Shown here in pieces: positions 38,460 to 46,426 of a stretch of 64,000 bases of DNA. Each line of letters starts with the position of its first letter. Position 1 is the stretch's first letter. Location: positions 1 through 64,000 of the forward strand of contig NZ_JALLIX010000016.1 of the NCBI RefSeq assembly GCF_023242365.1. Reading direction: 5' to 3'. The notes beneath the pieces are model-generated. The model saw only the letters and a program-made list of their open reading frames with translations. It had not been told where the DNA came from and did no database searches. The translations under genes were made by a program, and so were the position numbers. The stretch is from Pseudomonas sp. MWU13-2100. GTDB lineage: Bacteria > Pseudomonadota > Gammaproteobacteria > Pseudomonadales > Pseudomonadaceae.

Positions 38460-39961
38460 CAGTCGATCACCCGTCCTTTCAGTGCGAAGAGTCCTTGCGG
38501 GCGTTTCTGGATAAACAGAATGATCAGCGCGAGGATCAGGATCTTGCCCAGTACCGCGCCGATCTGCGGTTCGAGAATCTTGTTGGCGATACCCAGGCCG
38601 AAGGCGGCCATGACGCTGCCGGCCAACTGGCCGACCCCGCCGAGCACCACCACCAGGAAGGAGTCGATGATGTAGCTCTGGCCCAGGTCCGGACCGACAT
38701 TGCCGATCTGGCTCAGGGCGACCCCGCCCAGACCGGCGATGCCCGAGCCGAGGCCGAAGGCGAGCATGTCCACCCGTCCGGTGGGCACGCCGCAGCAGGC
38801 GGCCATGTTGCGGTTCTGGGTGACGGCCCGCACGTTCAGGCCCAGGCGGGTCTTGTTCAGCAGCAGCCAGGTGAGGACCACGACGAACAGCGCGAAGGCG
38901 ATGATCACCAGGCGGTTGTAGGGCAGGACCAGGTTGGGCAGCACCTGGATGCCGCCGGAGAGCCAGGCCGGGTTGGCCACCTCGACGTTCTGCGCGCCGA
39001 ACAGTAAACGGACCAGTTGGATCAGCATCAGGCTGATGCCCCAGGTGGCGAGCAGGGTTTCCAGTGGGCGCCCGTAGAGGTGGCGGATGATCGTGCGTTC
39101 CAGGGCCATGCCGATCCCGGCGGTGACGAAGAACGCCACCGGCAGGGCCACCAACGGATAGAACTCGATGGCCTGGGGCAGGAAGCGCTGGAACAGCAAC
39201 TGCACGACATAGGTGGCGTAGGCGCCGAGCATGAGCATTTCGCCGTGGGCCATGTTGATCACCCCGAGCAGGCCGAAGGTGATCGCCAGGCCCAGGGCCG
39301 CCAGCAACAGGATCGAACCCAGGGACAGGCCGCTGAAGGCCTGGCCAAGCCATTCGCCGATCATCAGCTTGCGGTTGACCTGCGCCAGGCTGGTTTCGGC
39401 GGCGGTATGCACTGCGGCGTCAGCTTCGACCCCGGGCTGCAGCAGGCCTTCGAGGCGGGTGCGGGCCAGCGGGTCGCCGCTGTCACCGAGCAGGCGCACG
39501 GCGGCCAGGCGCACGGCCGGGTCGCTGTCGACCAACTGCAGATTGGCCAGGGCCAGGCTCAGGGCCGCGTGGACTTCGGTGTTGGTTTCGCCGGCCAGTT
39601 GCCGGTCGAGGAATTTCAGTTGCGCCGGCTTGGCGCTTTTTTGCAGTTGCCGGGCGGCGGCCAGGCGGACCCTGGCATCGGCGGCGAGCAGTTGCTGGGC
39701 GGCGACGGCGGTGTCGATCAGGCCGCGCAGACGGTTGTTCAGGCGCAAGGTCTTGGTTTCGCCGTTGAGCGTCAATTGGCCGCTTTGCAGGGCGTTGATC
39801 AGCTCGATGCGTGCCGGCTCCGGGTGCGCGGCCCAGGTTTCCAGCAGGGCGGCCTGTTGGTTGGAGTCGGCGGCGACGAAGTCTGCGGCGTCGCCGGCAT
39901 GGGCGGCCATCGGCAGCAGCAGTGCCAGGGCGAGGAGAAAACGGTATAGGGCAGTGGGCAT
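38459..39961 (-). CDS. urtB: Urea ABC transporter permease UrtB
   Basis: A 500-residue LivH-type permease. Residues about 195-500 form the membrane domain (GLLGVINMAHGEMLMLGAYA is diagnostic). The N-terminal 190 residues hold a signal-peptide-like segment (LYRFLLALALLLPMAAHAGD) and an Ala/Leu-rich helical, HEAT-like domain (for example DARVRLAAARQLQK, DPAVRLAAVRLLGD) which should lie in the periplasm. This extension is a known feature of proteobacterial UrtB. Start ATG 39961 is chosen because of the signal segment. A REPIN separates it from urtA. Confidence 0.93.
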   Translation of the reverse strand: MPTALYRFLLALALLLPMAAHAGDAADFVAADSNQQAALLETWAAHPEPARIELINALQSGQLTLNGETKTLRLNNRLRGLIDTAVAAQQLLAADARVRLAAARQLQKSAKPAQLKFLDRQLAGETNTEVHAALSLALANLQLVDSDPAVRLAAVRLLGDSGDPLARTRLEGLLQPGVEADAAVHTAAETSLAQVNRKLMIGEWLGQAFSGLSLGSILLLAALGLAITFGLLGVINMAHGEMLMLGAYATYVVQLLFQRFLPQAIEFYPLVALPVAFFVTAGIGMALERTIIRHLYGRPLETLLATWGISLMLIQLVRLLFGAQNVEVANPAWLSGGIQVLPNLVLPYNRLVIIAFALFVVVLTWLLLNKTRLGLNVRAVTQNRNMAACCGVPTGRVDMLAFGLGSGIAGLGGVALSQIGNVGPDLGQSYIIDSFLVVVLGGVGQLAGSVMAAFGLGIANKILEPQIGAVLGKILILALIILFIQKRPQGLFALKGRVID

Positions 39962-40003
39962 ATCAATGGCCTGGCACATGGAAAAAACGAACTTCAAGCG
40001 ATC

Positions 40004-40159
40004 GTGCTTGTGTGGGGGCAGAGGTTATGTGGGAGCGGAGCTTGTCGGATCGCCGCACCGCCGCGAGGGGGGCCTTGAGGCCGCTAAAAGCTTCGCGGGC
40101 AAGCTCCGCTCCCACACAAGCACCACCCCCACATAACCTCTGCGCCCACACAAGCACCG
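40004..40159. repeat. REPIN with duplicated tail units (urtA-urtB gap)
   Basis: The left arm (from GTGCTTGTGTGGGGGCAGAG at 40004) and the right arm (40100-40157) are inverted copies, but the right arm has an additional 17-base unit, CAAGCACCACCCCCACA. The sequence CATAACCTCTG occurs in both arms (inverted), showing that the tail units were copied into both sides. It fills most of the 240-bp urtA-urtB gap. Confidence 0.85.
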
Positions 40160-40201
40160 CTGTTTCCCTATCGGGCTTCAGGCTTGGGGTCAGCCCCTCA
40201 C

Positions 40202-41467
40202 TCAGTTGCTCTTCACCGCATAATCCGGCTTCTTGTCGTTACCCGGGATAAACGGGCTCCACGGCTGGGCACGGATCGGCCCCTTGGTCTGCCAGACCAC
40301 GTTGAACTGACCGTCGGCCTGGATCTCGCCGATCATCACCGGTTTGTGCAGGTGATGGTTGGTCGGGTCCATGGTCAGGGTGTAGCCCGATGGCGCGGCG
40401 AAGGTCTGGCCGGCCAGGGCTGCACGGACCTTGTCGACGTCGGTGGACTTGGCTTTCTCCGCCGCCTGGGCCCACATGTGGATGCCGACATAGGTGGCTT
40501 CCATCGGGTCGTTGGTCACGGCCTTGTCGGCACCCGGGAGGTTTTTCTTCTTGGCGTAGGCTTTCCAGTCGGCGACGAATTTCTTGTTCACCGGGTTATC
40601 CACCGACTCGAAGTAGTTCCACGCCGCCAGGTTGCCCACCAGCGGCTTGGTGTCGATGCCGCGCAGTTCTTCTTCGCCCACGGAGAAGGCCACCACCGGT
40701 ACGTCGGTGGCTTTCAGGCCCTGGTTGGCCAGCTCCTTGTAGAACGGCACATTGGAGTCGCCGTTGACGGTGGAGATCACCGCGGTCTTGCCGCCGGCGG
40801 AGAATTTCTTGATGTTGGCGACGATGGTCTGGTAATCGGCATGGCCGAACGGGGTGTAGACCTCTTCGATATCCTTGTCCGCGACCCCCTTGGAGTGCAG
40901 GAACGAGCGCAGGATCTTGTTGGTGGTGCGTGGGTAGACGTAGTCGGTGCCGAGCAGGAAGAAGCGCTTGGCCGCGCCGCCGTCTTCGCTCATCAGGTAT
41001 TCCACCGCCGGGATCGCCTGCTGGTTCGGCGCGGCACCGGTGTAGAACACGTTCGGCGACATTTCTTCGCCTTCATACTGCACCGGGTAGAACAGCAGAC
41101 CGTTGAGTTCCTCGAACACCGGCAGCACCGATTTGCGCGACACCGAAGTCCAGCAACCGAACACCACGGCGACCTTGTCCTGGGTCAGCAGTTGACGGCT
41201 TTTCTCGGCGAACAACGGCCAGTTGGAAGCCGGGTCGACCACCACCGGTTCGAGCATCTTGCCGTTGACCCCGCCCTTGGCGTTGATCTCATCGATGGTC
41301 ATCAGCGCCATGTCTTTGAGCGAGGTCTCGGAGATTGCCATGGTGCCGGACAGCGAGTGCAGGATGCCGACCTTGATGGTCTCGGCAGCCTGGACGGTCC
41401 AGGTCATGCCCATGGCGGCAATGGATGCCGTCAATGTGAAAGCCTTGATCAGACTACGACGCTTCAT
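40202..41467 (-). CDS. urtA: Urea ABC transporter substrate-binding protein UrtA
   Basis: A 421-residue periplasmic urea-binding protein of the Peripla_BP_6 (LivJ-like) family. The signal sequence starts MKRRSLIKAFTLTASIAAMG and ends near VQAAET; the RR-SLIKA run resembles a twin-arginine motif, although Sec export is also possible. The mature part begins TIKVGILHSLSGTMAISE, with PVQYEGEEMSPNVFYTGAAP later, both typical of UrtA. ATG 41467 is selected because the signal peptide starts there. It is the first gene of the urt-ure unit and is preceded by a sigma-54 promoter element. Confidence 0.95.
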   Translation of the reverse strand: MKRRSLIKAFTLTASIAAMGMTWTVQAAETIKVGILHSLSGTMAISETSLKDMALMTIDEINAKGGVNGKMLEPVVVDPASNWPLFAEKSRQLLTQDKVAVVFGCWTSVSRKSVLPVFEELNGLLFYPVQYEGEEMSPNVFYTGAAPNQQAIPAVEYLMSEDGGAAKRFFLLGTDYVYPRTTNKILRSFLHSKGVADKDIEEVYTPFGHADYQTIVANIKKFSAGGKTAVISTVNGDSNVPFYKELANQGLKATDVPVVAFSVGEEELRGIDTKPLVGNLAAWNYFESVDNPVNKKFVADWKAYAKKKNLPGADKAVTNDPMEATYVGIHMWAQAAEKAKSTDVDKVRAALAGQTFAAPSGYTLTMDPTNHHLHKPVMIGEIQADGQFNVVWQTKGPIRAQPWSPFIPGNDKKPDYAVKSN

Positions 41468-41531
41468 TGGTGCGATCTCCAGATGTTCAAAGTTTTTTTG
41501 GTTGGCAGATGCAGACACTGAAGGGGCTTTT

Positions 41532-41545
41532 GCAAAGGGTGTGCC
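41532..41545 (-). promoter_or_regulatory. Sigma-54 (-24/-12) promoter of urtA
   Basis: Read on the minus strand the sequence is AGGCACACCCTTTGCA, which fits TGGCACR-n4-TTGCW with invariant GG and GC separated by ten bases. The predicted transcription start is about 50 bases before the urtA ATG. It agrees with nitrogen control of urea uptake. Confidence 0.72.
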
Positions 41546-41600
41546 TAGTCGGGGAAAGGCAAGAAACAGTCGTGTTTGAAAGGCGCTGGTCTGAACAGTC

Positions 41601-41656
41601 GCACCAAGCGGGGGCGACATGGGCGTTGCGGTGCGCGGGGAGTGCCAGATTGGTGC
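41601..41656 (-). promoter_or_regulatory. Two NtrC-like enhancer sites upstream of urtA
   Basis: Site 1 (41601-41615) is GCACCA-AGC-GGGGGC and site 2 (41642-41656) is GTGCCA-GAT-TGGTGC, compared with the NtrC consensus GCACCA-n3-TGGTGC. Each has one perfect half-site and one with two mismatches. They lie about 90 and 130 bases upstream of the predicted sigma-54 start, 41 bases apart. Confidence 0.6.
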
Positions 41657-41730
41657 TGTACCGTCTTCGCGAGCGGCTCTGCTCCCACGGATTCCGAGTC
41701 GTTCACAAAACAATGGATCGACACTAAACA

Positions 41731-41871
41731 CTGTGGGAGCGGAGCTTGCCCGCGAAGAGGGGCGTGAGAACGCTAGAAGCTTCGCGGGCAAGCACCGCAC
41801 CCACACAAGCCCGCACCCACACAAGCACTGCTCCCACACAAGCCCGCACCCATACAAGCACCGCTCCCATA
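41731..41871. repeat. REPIN with alternating 17/16-bp tail repeats
   Basis: CTGTGGGAGCGGAGCTTGCC at 41731 faces the arm CTTCGCGGGCAAGCACCGCA at 41780. The right arm continues as five units: CAAGCACCGCACCCACA (41789-41805), CAAGCCCGCACCCACA (41806-41821), CAAGCACTGCTCCCACA (41822-41838), CAAGCCCGCACCCATA (41839-41854) and CAAGCACCGCTCCCATA (41855-41871), an A-B-A-B-A order. It ends two bases before the permease stop. The region 41657-41730 shows no gene. Confidence 0.88.
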
Positions 41872-41873
41872 CT

Positions 41874-42884
41874 TCAGCGGCGGCGCATCAGTCCGATAAA
41901 AAACAACCCGCCGATGGCTGCCGTAGCCACGCCGATGGGCAGGTCTTCCGGGGCGATCAAGGTGCGCGCGGCGACATCGACCCAGACCAGGAACAGGCTT
42001 CCCAACAGCGCCGACACCGGCAGCAGGCGCCGATGTTCCGCGCCCACCAGGTAGCGGGCGATATGCGGCACCATCAGGCCGACGAAGCCGATGGAGCCGC
42101 TGATGGAGACCAGTACGCCGGTCATCAGCGAGGCGATCAGGAACACCTTCAGGCGCACATTGCGCGCATTCAGGCCGAGGGTCACGGCGGTCTGTTCGCC
42201 GGCCATCAGGGCGTTCAACGGCCGGGCCATGCTCACCAGCAACACCAGCCCCAGCAGCACGCTCGCCGCCGGTATCGGCAGCAGTTCCCAACGCGCCAGG
42301 CCGAGGCCGCCGAGCATCCAGAACAGCACTGCGGAGCTGGCCCGGTGGTCGCCGAGAAACAGCAGCAGGTTGGCCAGCGCCATCATCACGAAGGACACCG
42401 CGACCCCGCACAGCAGTAGCCGGTCACTGTCCAGCCGACCGTTGCGACTGGCGATGGCCAGCACCGCCAGCATGCTGCCCAGGGCGCCGATAAACGCGGC
42501 GATGGGCAAGGTCAGCAGGCCGGCGATTTCGCCCACATGCAGGACCACGATCACCGCGCCCAGGGTCGCCCCGGAGGTCACGCCGAGCAGGTGCGGGTCG
42601 GCCAGGGGATTGCGTGTGACCGCCTGCAGGACCGCGCCGATCAATGCCAGTCCGGCGCCCACCAGCGCGCCGAGGAGCATGCGTGGCACCCGGATCAGCC
42701 AGACGATATGCTCCTGTCCGGCGCTCCAGTTCACCTCGCCCAGGCCCAGGGCCTTGTAGCAGAGAATCCGCCAGACCACTTCCACCGGCACCCGGGCCGG
42801 ACCGAAGCCCAGGGAGAGGACGCAGGACAGCAGCAACAGGGTGCCGAGGGCGGCCAGCAATGAGCCATAGCGGCGGTTCATCAT
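41874..42884 (-). CDS. FecCD-type metal/metallophore ABC transporter permease
   Basis: A 336-residue polytopic inner-membrane permease of the FecCD/BtuC family with about nine or ten helices. Typical signatures are VPRMLLGALVGAGLALIGAV, NPLADPHLLGVTSGATLGAV and GFVGLMVPHIARYLVGAEHR. It is the last gene of the minus-strand unit ATPase-binding protein-permease, overlapping the binding-protein gene by 4 bp. By order and location beside the cob genes it resembles the P. aeruginosa PA2912-PA2914 transporter that is linked to zinc. It ends two bases from a REPIN tail. Confidence 0.88.
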   Translation of the reverse strand: MMNRRYGSLLAALGTLLLLSCVLSLGFGPARVPVEVVWRILCYKALGLGEVNWSAGQEHIVWLIRVPRMLLGALVGAGLALIGAVLQAVTRNPLADPHLLGVTSGATLGAVIVVLHVGEIAGLLTLPIAAFIGALGSMLAVLAIASRNGRLDSDRLLLCGVAVSFVMMALANLLLFLGDHRASSAVLFWMLGGLGLARWELLPIPAASVLLGLVLLVSMARPLNALMAGEQTAVTLGLNARNVRLKVFLIASLMTGVLVSISGSIGFVGLMVPHIARYLVGAEHRRLLPVSALLGSLFLVWVDVAARTLIAPEDLPIGVATAAIGGLFFIGLMRRR

Positions 42885-43831
42885 TGTGGGTGGAAGGCCT
42901 TGGCGAGGGTTTCGATGGCCTTGACGTTATCGATGCCTGGCGTCGCCTCGACATACGGAATCACCACGAAGCGCTTGTTGCGGATAGCGTCCACCGACTG
43001 CAATGCCGGGTTGCTTTCGAGGAAGCGCTGTTTCTGTTCGGCGGTGACTTCGCTGTAGTCGACGATGACGATCACCTGGGGATTGTTCTCCACCACGCTT
43101 TCCCAGTTGACCCGCGTCCAGCTGGCATCGACGTCGTCCAGGATGTTGCGCCCGCCCGCGGCCTCGATCAGCGCCTGGGGCATGGCCAGGCGTCCGGCGG
43201 TCATGGCGCGGTCTTCGCCGCTGTCATAGAGGAACACCCGTGGACGTTCGGCCGGCAGGGTTTTGCGCACGGCGGCCAGCCGTGCCTGCATCTCGCCGAT
43301 CAGGCTATTGGCGCGGTCCTGCACATCGAAGATCCGGCCCAGGTTGCGCAGGTCGTTGTAGGTGTCGTCGAGGCTGGCGCCCGGGCGTTTCATCACGAAG
43401 GCGCAGGACTCGGTCAACTCGTAGACGTTGATGCCCAGGGGCTTCAGCGTCGCCGGGGTGAGGGCTCCGCCGACCGTCATGCCGTAGTCCCAGCCGGCGA
43501 AGAAGAAGTCGACGTTGGCATTGAGCAGGGTTTCCACCGACGGGTACTTGGTCGCGAGCTCCGGCAGGCCGTCGAGGATCTTCGCCATGTCCGGGGTGAC
43601 CGCTTTCCAGCCGCTGATCCCGCTGTAGCCGGCCATGCGTGGCTTGAGGCCGAGGGCGAGCATCATCTGGGTCATATTGATGTCATGGCTGACGGCGTGC
43701 CTGGGCGCCTCCTTGAAGGTCACCTCGCGGTTGCAACTGCGGACCGTCAACGGGTAGTGCGTCGACTCGGCCAGGGCGGCCATGGAGGTGAACAGTGAAC
43801 CGAGGCAAAGCGCCAGGTGCGGTAGCTTCAT
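42881..43831 (-). CDS. Periplasmic metal/metallophore-binding protein (BtuF/FepB type)
   Basis: A 316-residue class III solute-binding protein. The signal peptide (MKLPHLALCLGSLFTSMAALA) is followed by a mature domain with the helical-backbone signature: SHDINMTQMMLALGLKPRMAGYS-type opening, PSVETLLNANVDFFFAGWDYG, and RVFLYDSGEDRAMTAGR. It supplies the permease and ATPase encoded on either side; the gene overlaps both neighbours by 4 bp. Substrate could be a siderophore, zincophore or cobalamin; the Zur-like box upstream favours zinc-linked uptake. Confidence 0.85.
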   Translation of the reverse strand: MKLPHLALCLGSLFTSMAALAESTHYPLTVRSCNREVTFKEAPRHAVSHDINMTQMMLALGLKPRMAGYSGISGWKAVTPDMAKILDGLPELATKYPSVETLLNANVDFFFAGWDYGMTVGGALTPATLKPLGINVYELTESCAFVMKRPGASLDDTYNDLRNLGRIFDVQDRANSLIGEMQARLAAVRKTLPAERPRVFLYDSGEDRAMTAGRLAMPQALIEAAGGRNILDDVDASWTRVNWESVVENNPQVIVIVDYSEVTAEQKQRFLESNPALQSVDAIRNKRFVVIPYVEATPGIDNVKAIETLAKAFHPQ

Positions 43832-44616
43832 GGTTGGGTAATCCAGGTGATTCGCGGGTAGCCGGAGAGTGGGTGGGTATCGATCAGCGCCTCGACGCCG
43901 AAGACTTCGCGCAGCAGTTCGGCGGTCAGGACTTCGGCGGGTGTGCCGTTGGCGACGATGCGCCCGTGCTGGAGCACATACAGCCGGTCGCAGAACGCCG
44001 CAGCCAGGTTGAGGTCGTGGATACTGGCCAGGGTGCCGATCTTCAATTGCCTGAGCAGGCGCAACAGCTCCAGCTGGAAGCGCGGGTCGAGGTGGTTGGT
44101 CGGTTCGTCGAGGATCAGCAGTTGCGGTTGCTGGGCCAGGGCGCGGGCGAGGATCACGCGTTGCTTTTCGCCGCCGGAAAGGGTGGCGAAGGCGTGGTCC
44201 TCGAAGCCCTGCATGCCCACCGATTCGAGGGACTGGCGGACCAGTTGGCGGTCGGACCCGGTGTCGCCGTCGAAGAGTTTCTTGTGCGGGGTGCGACCCA
44301 TGGCGACCACTTCGTCAACGGTCAGGCCAAAGGCATCGGGGAATTCCTGAAGCACCACGGCGATGCGCTGGGCGCACCAGCGGGGCGATTGTTTCCAGAC
44401 GTTCTGCTGTTCGAGCAGGGCCTCGCCGTGTTCCGGCCGGCTGAAGCGATAGGCGCAACGCAGCAGGCTGGTCTTGCCGCTGCCATTGGGGCCGATCAGG
44501 CCGACGAACTCTCCGGCGGCCACCCGCAGATTGGCATCGCGCAGCTGGAACTGGTGTTGGCTGCGGTCATGGCCGGGAGGCGTCCAGGCGAGATCGGTTA
44601 GGGTCAGCGAGGTCAT
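43828..44616 (-). CDS. Metal/metallophore ABC transporter ATP-binding protein
   Basis: A 262-residue ATPase of the FepC/BtuD group. Walker A GPNGSGKTSLLR, signature LSGGEKQRVILARAL and Walker B LLILDEPTNHLDPR are intact. It is the first gene of the three-gene ABC unit. A palindrome resembling a Zur box lies about 130 bases upstream and is the likely operator. A REP sequence also lies in the gap before the PepSY gene. The protein powers import of the substrate bound by the downstream periplasmic protein. Confidence 0.9.
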   Translation of the reverse strand: MTSLTLTDLAWTPPGHDRSQHQFQLRDANLRVAAGEFVGLIGPNGSGKTSLLRCAYRFSRPEHGEALLEQQNVWKQSPRWCAQRIAVVLQEFPDAFGLTVDEVVAMGRTPHKKLFDGDTGSDRQLVRQSLESVGMQGFEDHAFATLSGGEKQRVILARALAQQPQLLILDEPTNHLDPRFQLELLRLLRQLKIGTLASIHDLNLAAAFCDRLYVLQHGRIVANGTPAEVLTAELLREVFGVEALIDTHPLSGYPRITWITQP

Positions 44617-44711
44617 TCGTTACTCATGGTCGGGGAATGTACGCGGAGCTTTTTGCAGGTGCTGGCTTGTCGGCGATGGCGGCAGGAAGACCGATGCAAG
44701 GCTCAAGGGCC

Positions 44712-44738
44712 TCATCGCCGGCAAGCCGGCTCCTGCAG
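44712..44738. repeat. REP sequence (GCCGGCAAGCCGGC family)
   Basis: TCATCGCCGGCAAGCCGGCT with its internal palindrome lies between the ABC ATPase gene start and the Zur-like palindrome. Confidence 0.8.
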
Positions 44739-44749
44739 GTTTCGCGGTG

Positions 44750-44774
44750 CACATTGTTATACTGTAACAATGTG
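44750..44774 (-). promoter_or_regulatory. Zur-like palindromic operator
   Basis: Two perfect 10-base arms, CACATTGTTA (44750-44759) and TAACAATGTG (44765-44774), flank TACTG. The core GTTATA-C-TGTAAC differs by one base from a Zur-type GTTATA-n-TATAAC. It lies 134 bases upstream of the ABC ATPase start and 62 bases after the PepSY gene stop, so it most likely serves the ABC unit. Confidence 0.6.
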
Positions 44775-44836
44775 CGTTTGCAATAGTTTCGCATTAAAAG
44801 TCTACAGATTCCCCGGTGTCGTGCCTCTCAACCTTT

Positions 44837-46219
44837 TCAGGTTGAAGATGAAGCGGACTCGGGTTGGCCCTTGAGGCGTGACAGCAGCGCCCAATCCAGC
44901 AGCCAGACGACGATCAGCGAGACCCCGACCAGGGGGAACAGGATCGCCAGGGCGAACATGATCACCAGGGCGGTTTTCCAGCGGGGCAGGTCGTGGCGCA
45001 GCGGTGGTGCGCCGAGACCGCCTTGCGGGCGGCGTTTCCACCACATGACCACGCCGCTGACGGCACTGAGCAGGATCATCAGGCACACCAGCAGCATGAC
45101 CAACTGGTTGGGCATCCCGAACAGCTTGCCTTCATGGAGCATCACGCCCATCTCCGTGGCCCGGGCGACATTGCCATAATGCTGCCAGCGCACATCGGCC
45201 AGGACCGTGCCGCTGTACTGGTCGACATGCAGGGTGGCGTCGTTGCGCGGGTCGTCGGCGAACACGGCAATGGTGAACACGCCTTCGGCGGTGGTCGGCA
45301 GGGTGATGCTGTAGCCGGGTTCGACCTGGCGCGCGCTGGCGATGTCCACCAACTGTTGCAGGCTGATGCCCGGTGCCGCCGGGTCGCTTGAGGGGGTGCT
45401 GTGATTCATGTGTTCGGCATGGTCACCGGACATCGGCAGCGGCGTGTTTTCCAGGGCCCAGGGCACGGTCTGGCGAGTCACCTCGTTGAGGCTGCGGGCC
45501 TTGAGGTCGGACTTGGGCATGTTGTTCCACATGGCATCGGGAAACTGGTTCCAGACCTCGGCGTACTGCTTGCCCCAGACCCCGGTCCAGGTCATGCCGC
45601 TGAGCAGCATGAACAGCAGCAACCCGGCGCCCCAGAAACCGCTGACGGCATGCAGGTCGCGCCAGACGATGCGTCCGCGCTGGTTCAGGCGCGGCCAGAA
45701 CACGCCGGCGCTGGAACGGCCCCGCGGCCACCAGAGATAGAGGCCGGAGACCACCAGCATCACGCCCCAGCCGGCGGCCAGTTCCACCAGGCGGTCGCCG
45801 AGCGTGCCGATCATCAGTTCGCCGTGCAGGGCCCGGGCGACGGCTTGCAGGTTGAGCTTGGCATCCTGCTCGCCGAGGACGTTGCCGCGATAGGGGTCGA
45901 CGAACACGTTGAGCTCGCGACCGTCGCGCACCAGCACGAACTGTGCACTGCGTTCGGCGTTGATCGGTGGCAGGTACTGCTTGATCCGCGCTTGTGGATA
46001 GGCCATCTCGATGCGGCGCATTTGCTCGTCGGCATTGAGGCGGTGATGACCGGCCTGGACCGTCATCAGGTCGCGGTACAGCAGCGGGTCGAGTTGCGGC
46101 TTGAACAGGTAGATGATCCCGGTCAGGGCCAGCAGGACCATGAACGGCGCGACAAACAGACCGGCATAGAAATGCCAGCGCCAGGCCAGGTTGTAAAAGG
46201 AGATTTTAGGTTGGCTCAT
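44837..46219 (-). CDS. PepSY-associated membrane protein (PiuB-like)
   Basis: A 460-residue PepSY-associated TM protein. Four main membrane helices are visible: near residues 15-40 (FYAGLFVAPFMVLLALTGII), 140-165, 185-210, and 385-450, with periplasmic PepSY domains between, for example the VEPGYSITLPTTAEGVFTIA region. A DHAEHMNHS stretch may bind metal. PiuB-type proteins are cytoplasmic-membrane reductases or helpers of TonB-dependent metal uptake. It lies downstream of the OprC-type receptor on the same strand with a REP cluster between, so a role in reducing imported copper is likely but unproven. Confidence 0.85.
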   Translation of the reverse strand: MSQPKISFYNLAWRWHFYAGLFVAPFMVLLALTGIIYLFKPQLDPLLYRDLMTVQAGHHRLNADEQMRRIEMAYPQARIKQYLPPINAERSAQFVLVRDGRELNVFVDPYRGNVLGEQDAKLNLQAVARALHGELMIGTLGDRLVELAAGWGVMLVVSGLYLWWPRGRSSAGVFWPRLNQRGRIVWRDLHAVSGFWGAGLLLFMLLSGMTWTGVWGKQYAEVWNQFPDAMWNNMPKSDLKARSLNEVTRQTVPWALENTPLPMSGDHAEHMNHSTPSSDPAAPGISLQQLVDIASARQVEPGYSITLPTTAEGVFTIAVFADDPRNDATLHVDQYSGTVLADVRWQHYGNVARATEMGVMLHEGKLFGMPNQLVMLLVCLMILLSAVSGVVMWWKRRPQGGLGAPPLRHDLPRWKTALVIMFALAILFPLVGVSLIVVWLLDWALLSRLKGQPESASSST

Positions 46220-46268
46220 CAGGAGCGCTCCGCAAAGTATTGGTCATTGGATATACGGTGACAGTGCG

Positions 46269-46416
46269 GCGAGCGGGCTTGTCGTAATGTTGTCCAGTTA
46301 AAAACGATCTTAAGTCTGGCCGAGATTTGTGGTGAGCGGGCTTGCCCGCTCGCCACAAGTCCGCGTTCGACTTCAAATTGCCTTAACTGAATGGCGTCCC
46401 GACAAGCCCGTTCGCC
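46269..46416. repeat. Cluster of four REP sequences (nested inverted repeats)
   Basis: An inner hairpin spans 46327-46358: TTGTGGTGAGCGGGC pairs with GCCCGCTCGCCACAA apart from one G:T wobble. Outer arms CGAGCGGGCTTGTCG (46269-46283) and CGACAAGCCCGTTCG (about 46400-46414) enclose it. It occupies most of the 207-bp gap between the PepSY and oprC genes. Confidence 0.8.
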
Positions 46417-46426
46417 ACCATTGCGC

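Noticed and set aside
41789..41871. Short regularly repeated units that might suggest a CRISPR array
   Set aside because: Units are directly adjacent without spacers and derive from a REP arm; no cas genes are nearby.
41874..44616. Calling the ABC genes btuC, btuF and btuD because of the nearby cob cluster
   Set aside because: Substrate specificity cannot be read from these families; the Zur-like palindrome and gene order favour a zinc or metallophore transporter, so no symbol is given.
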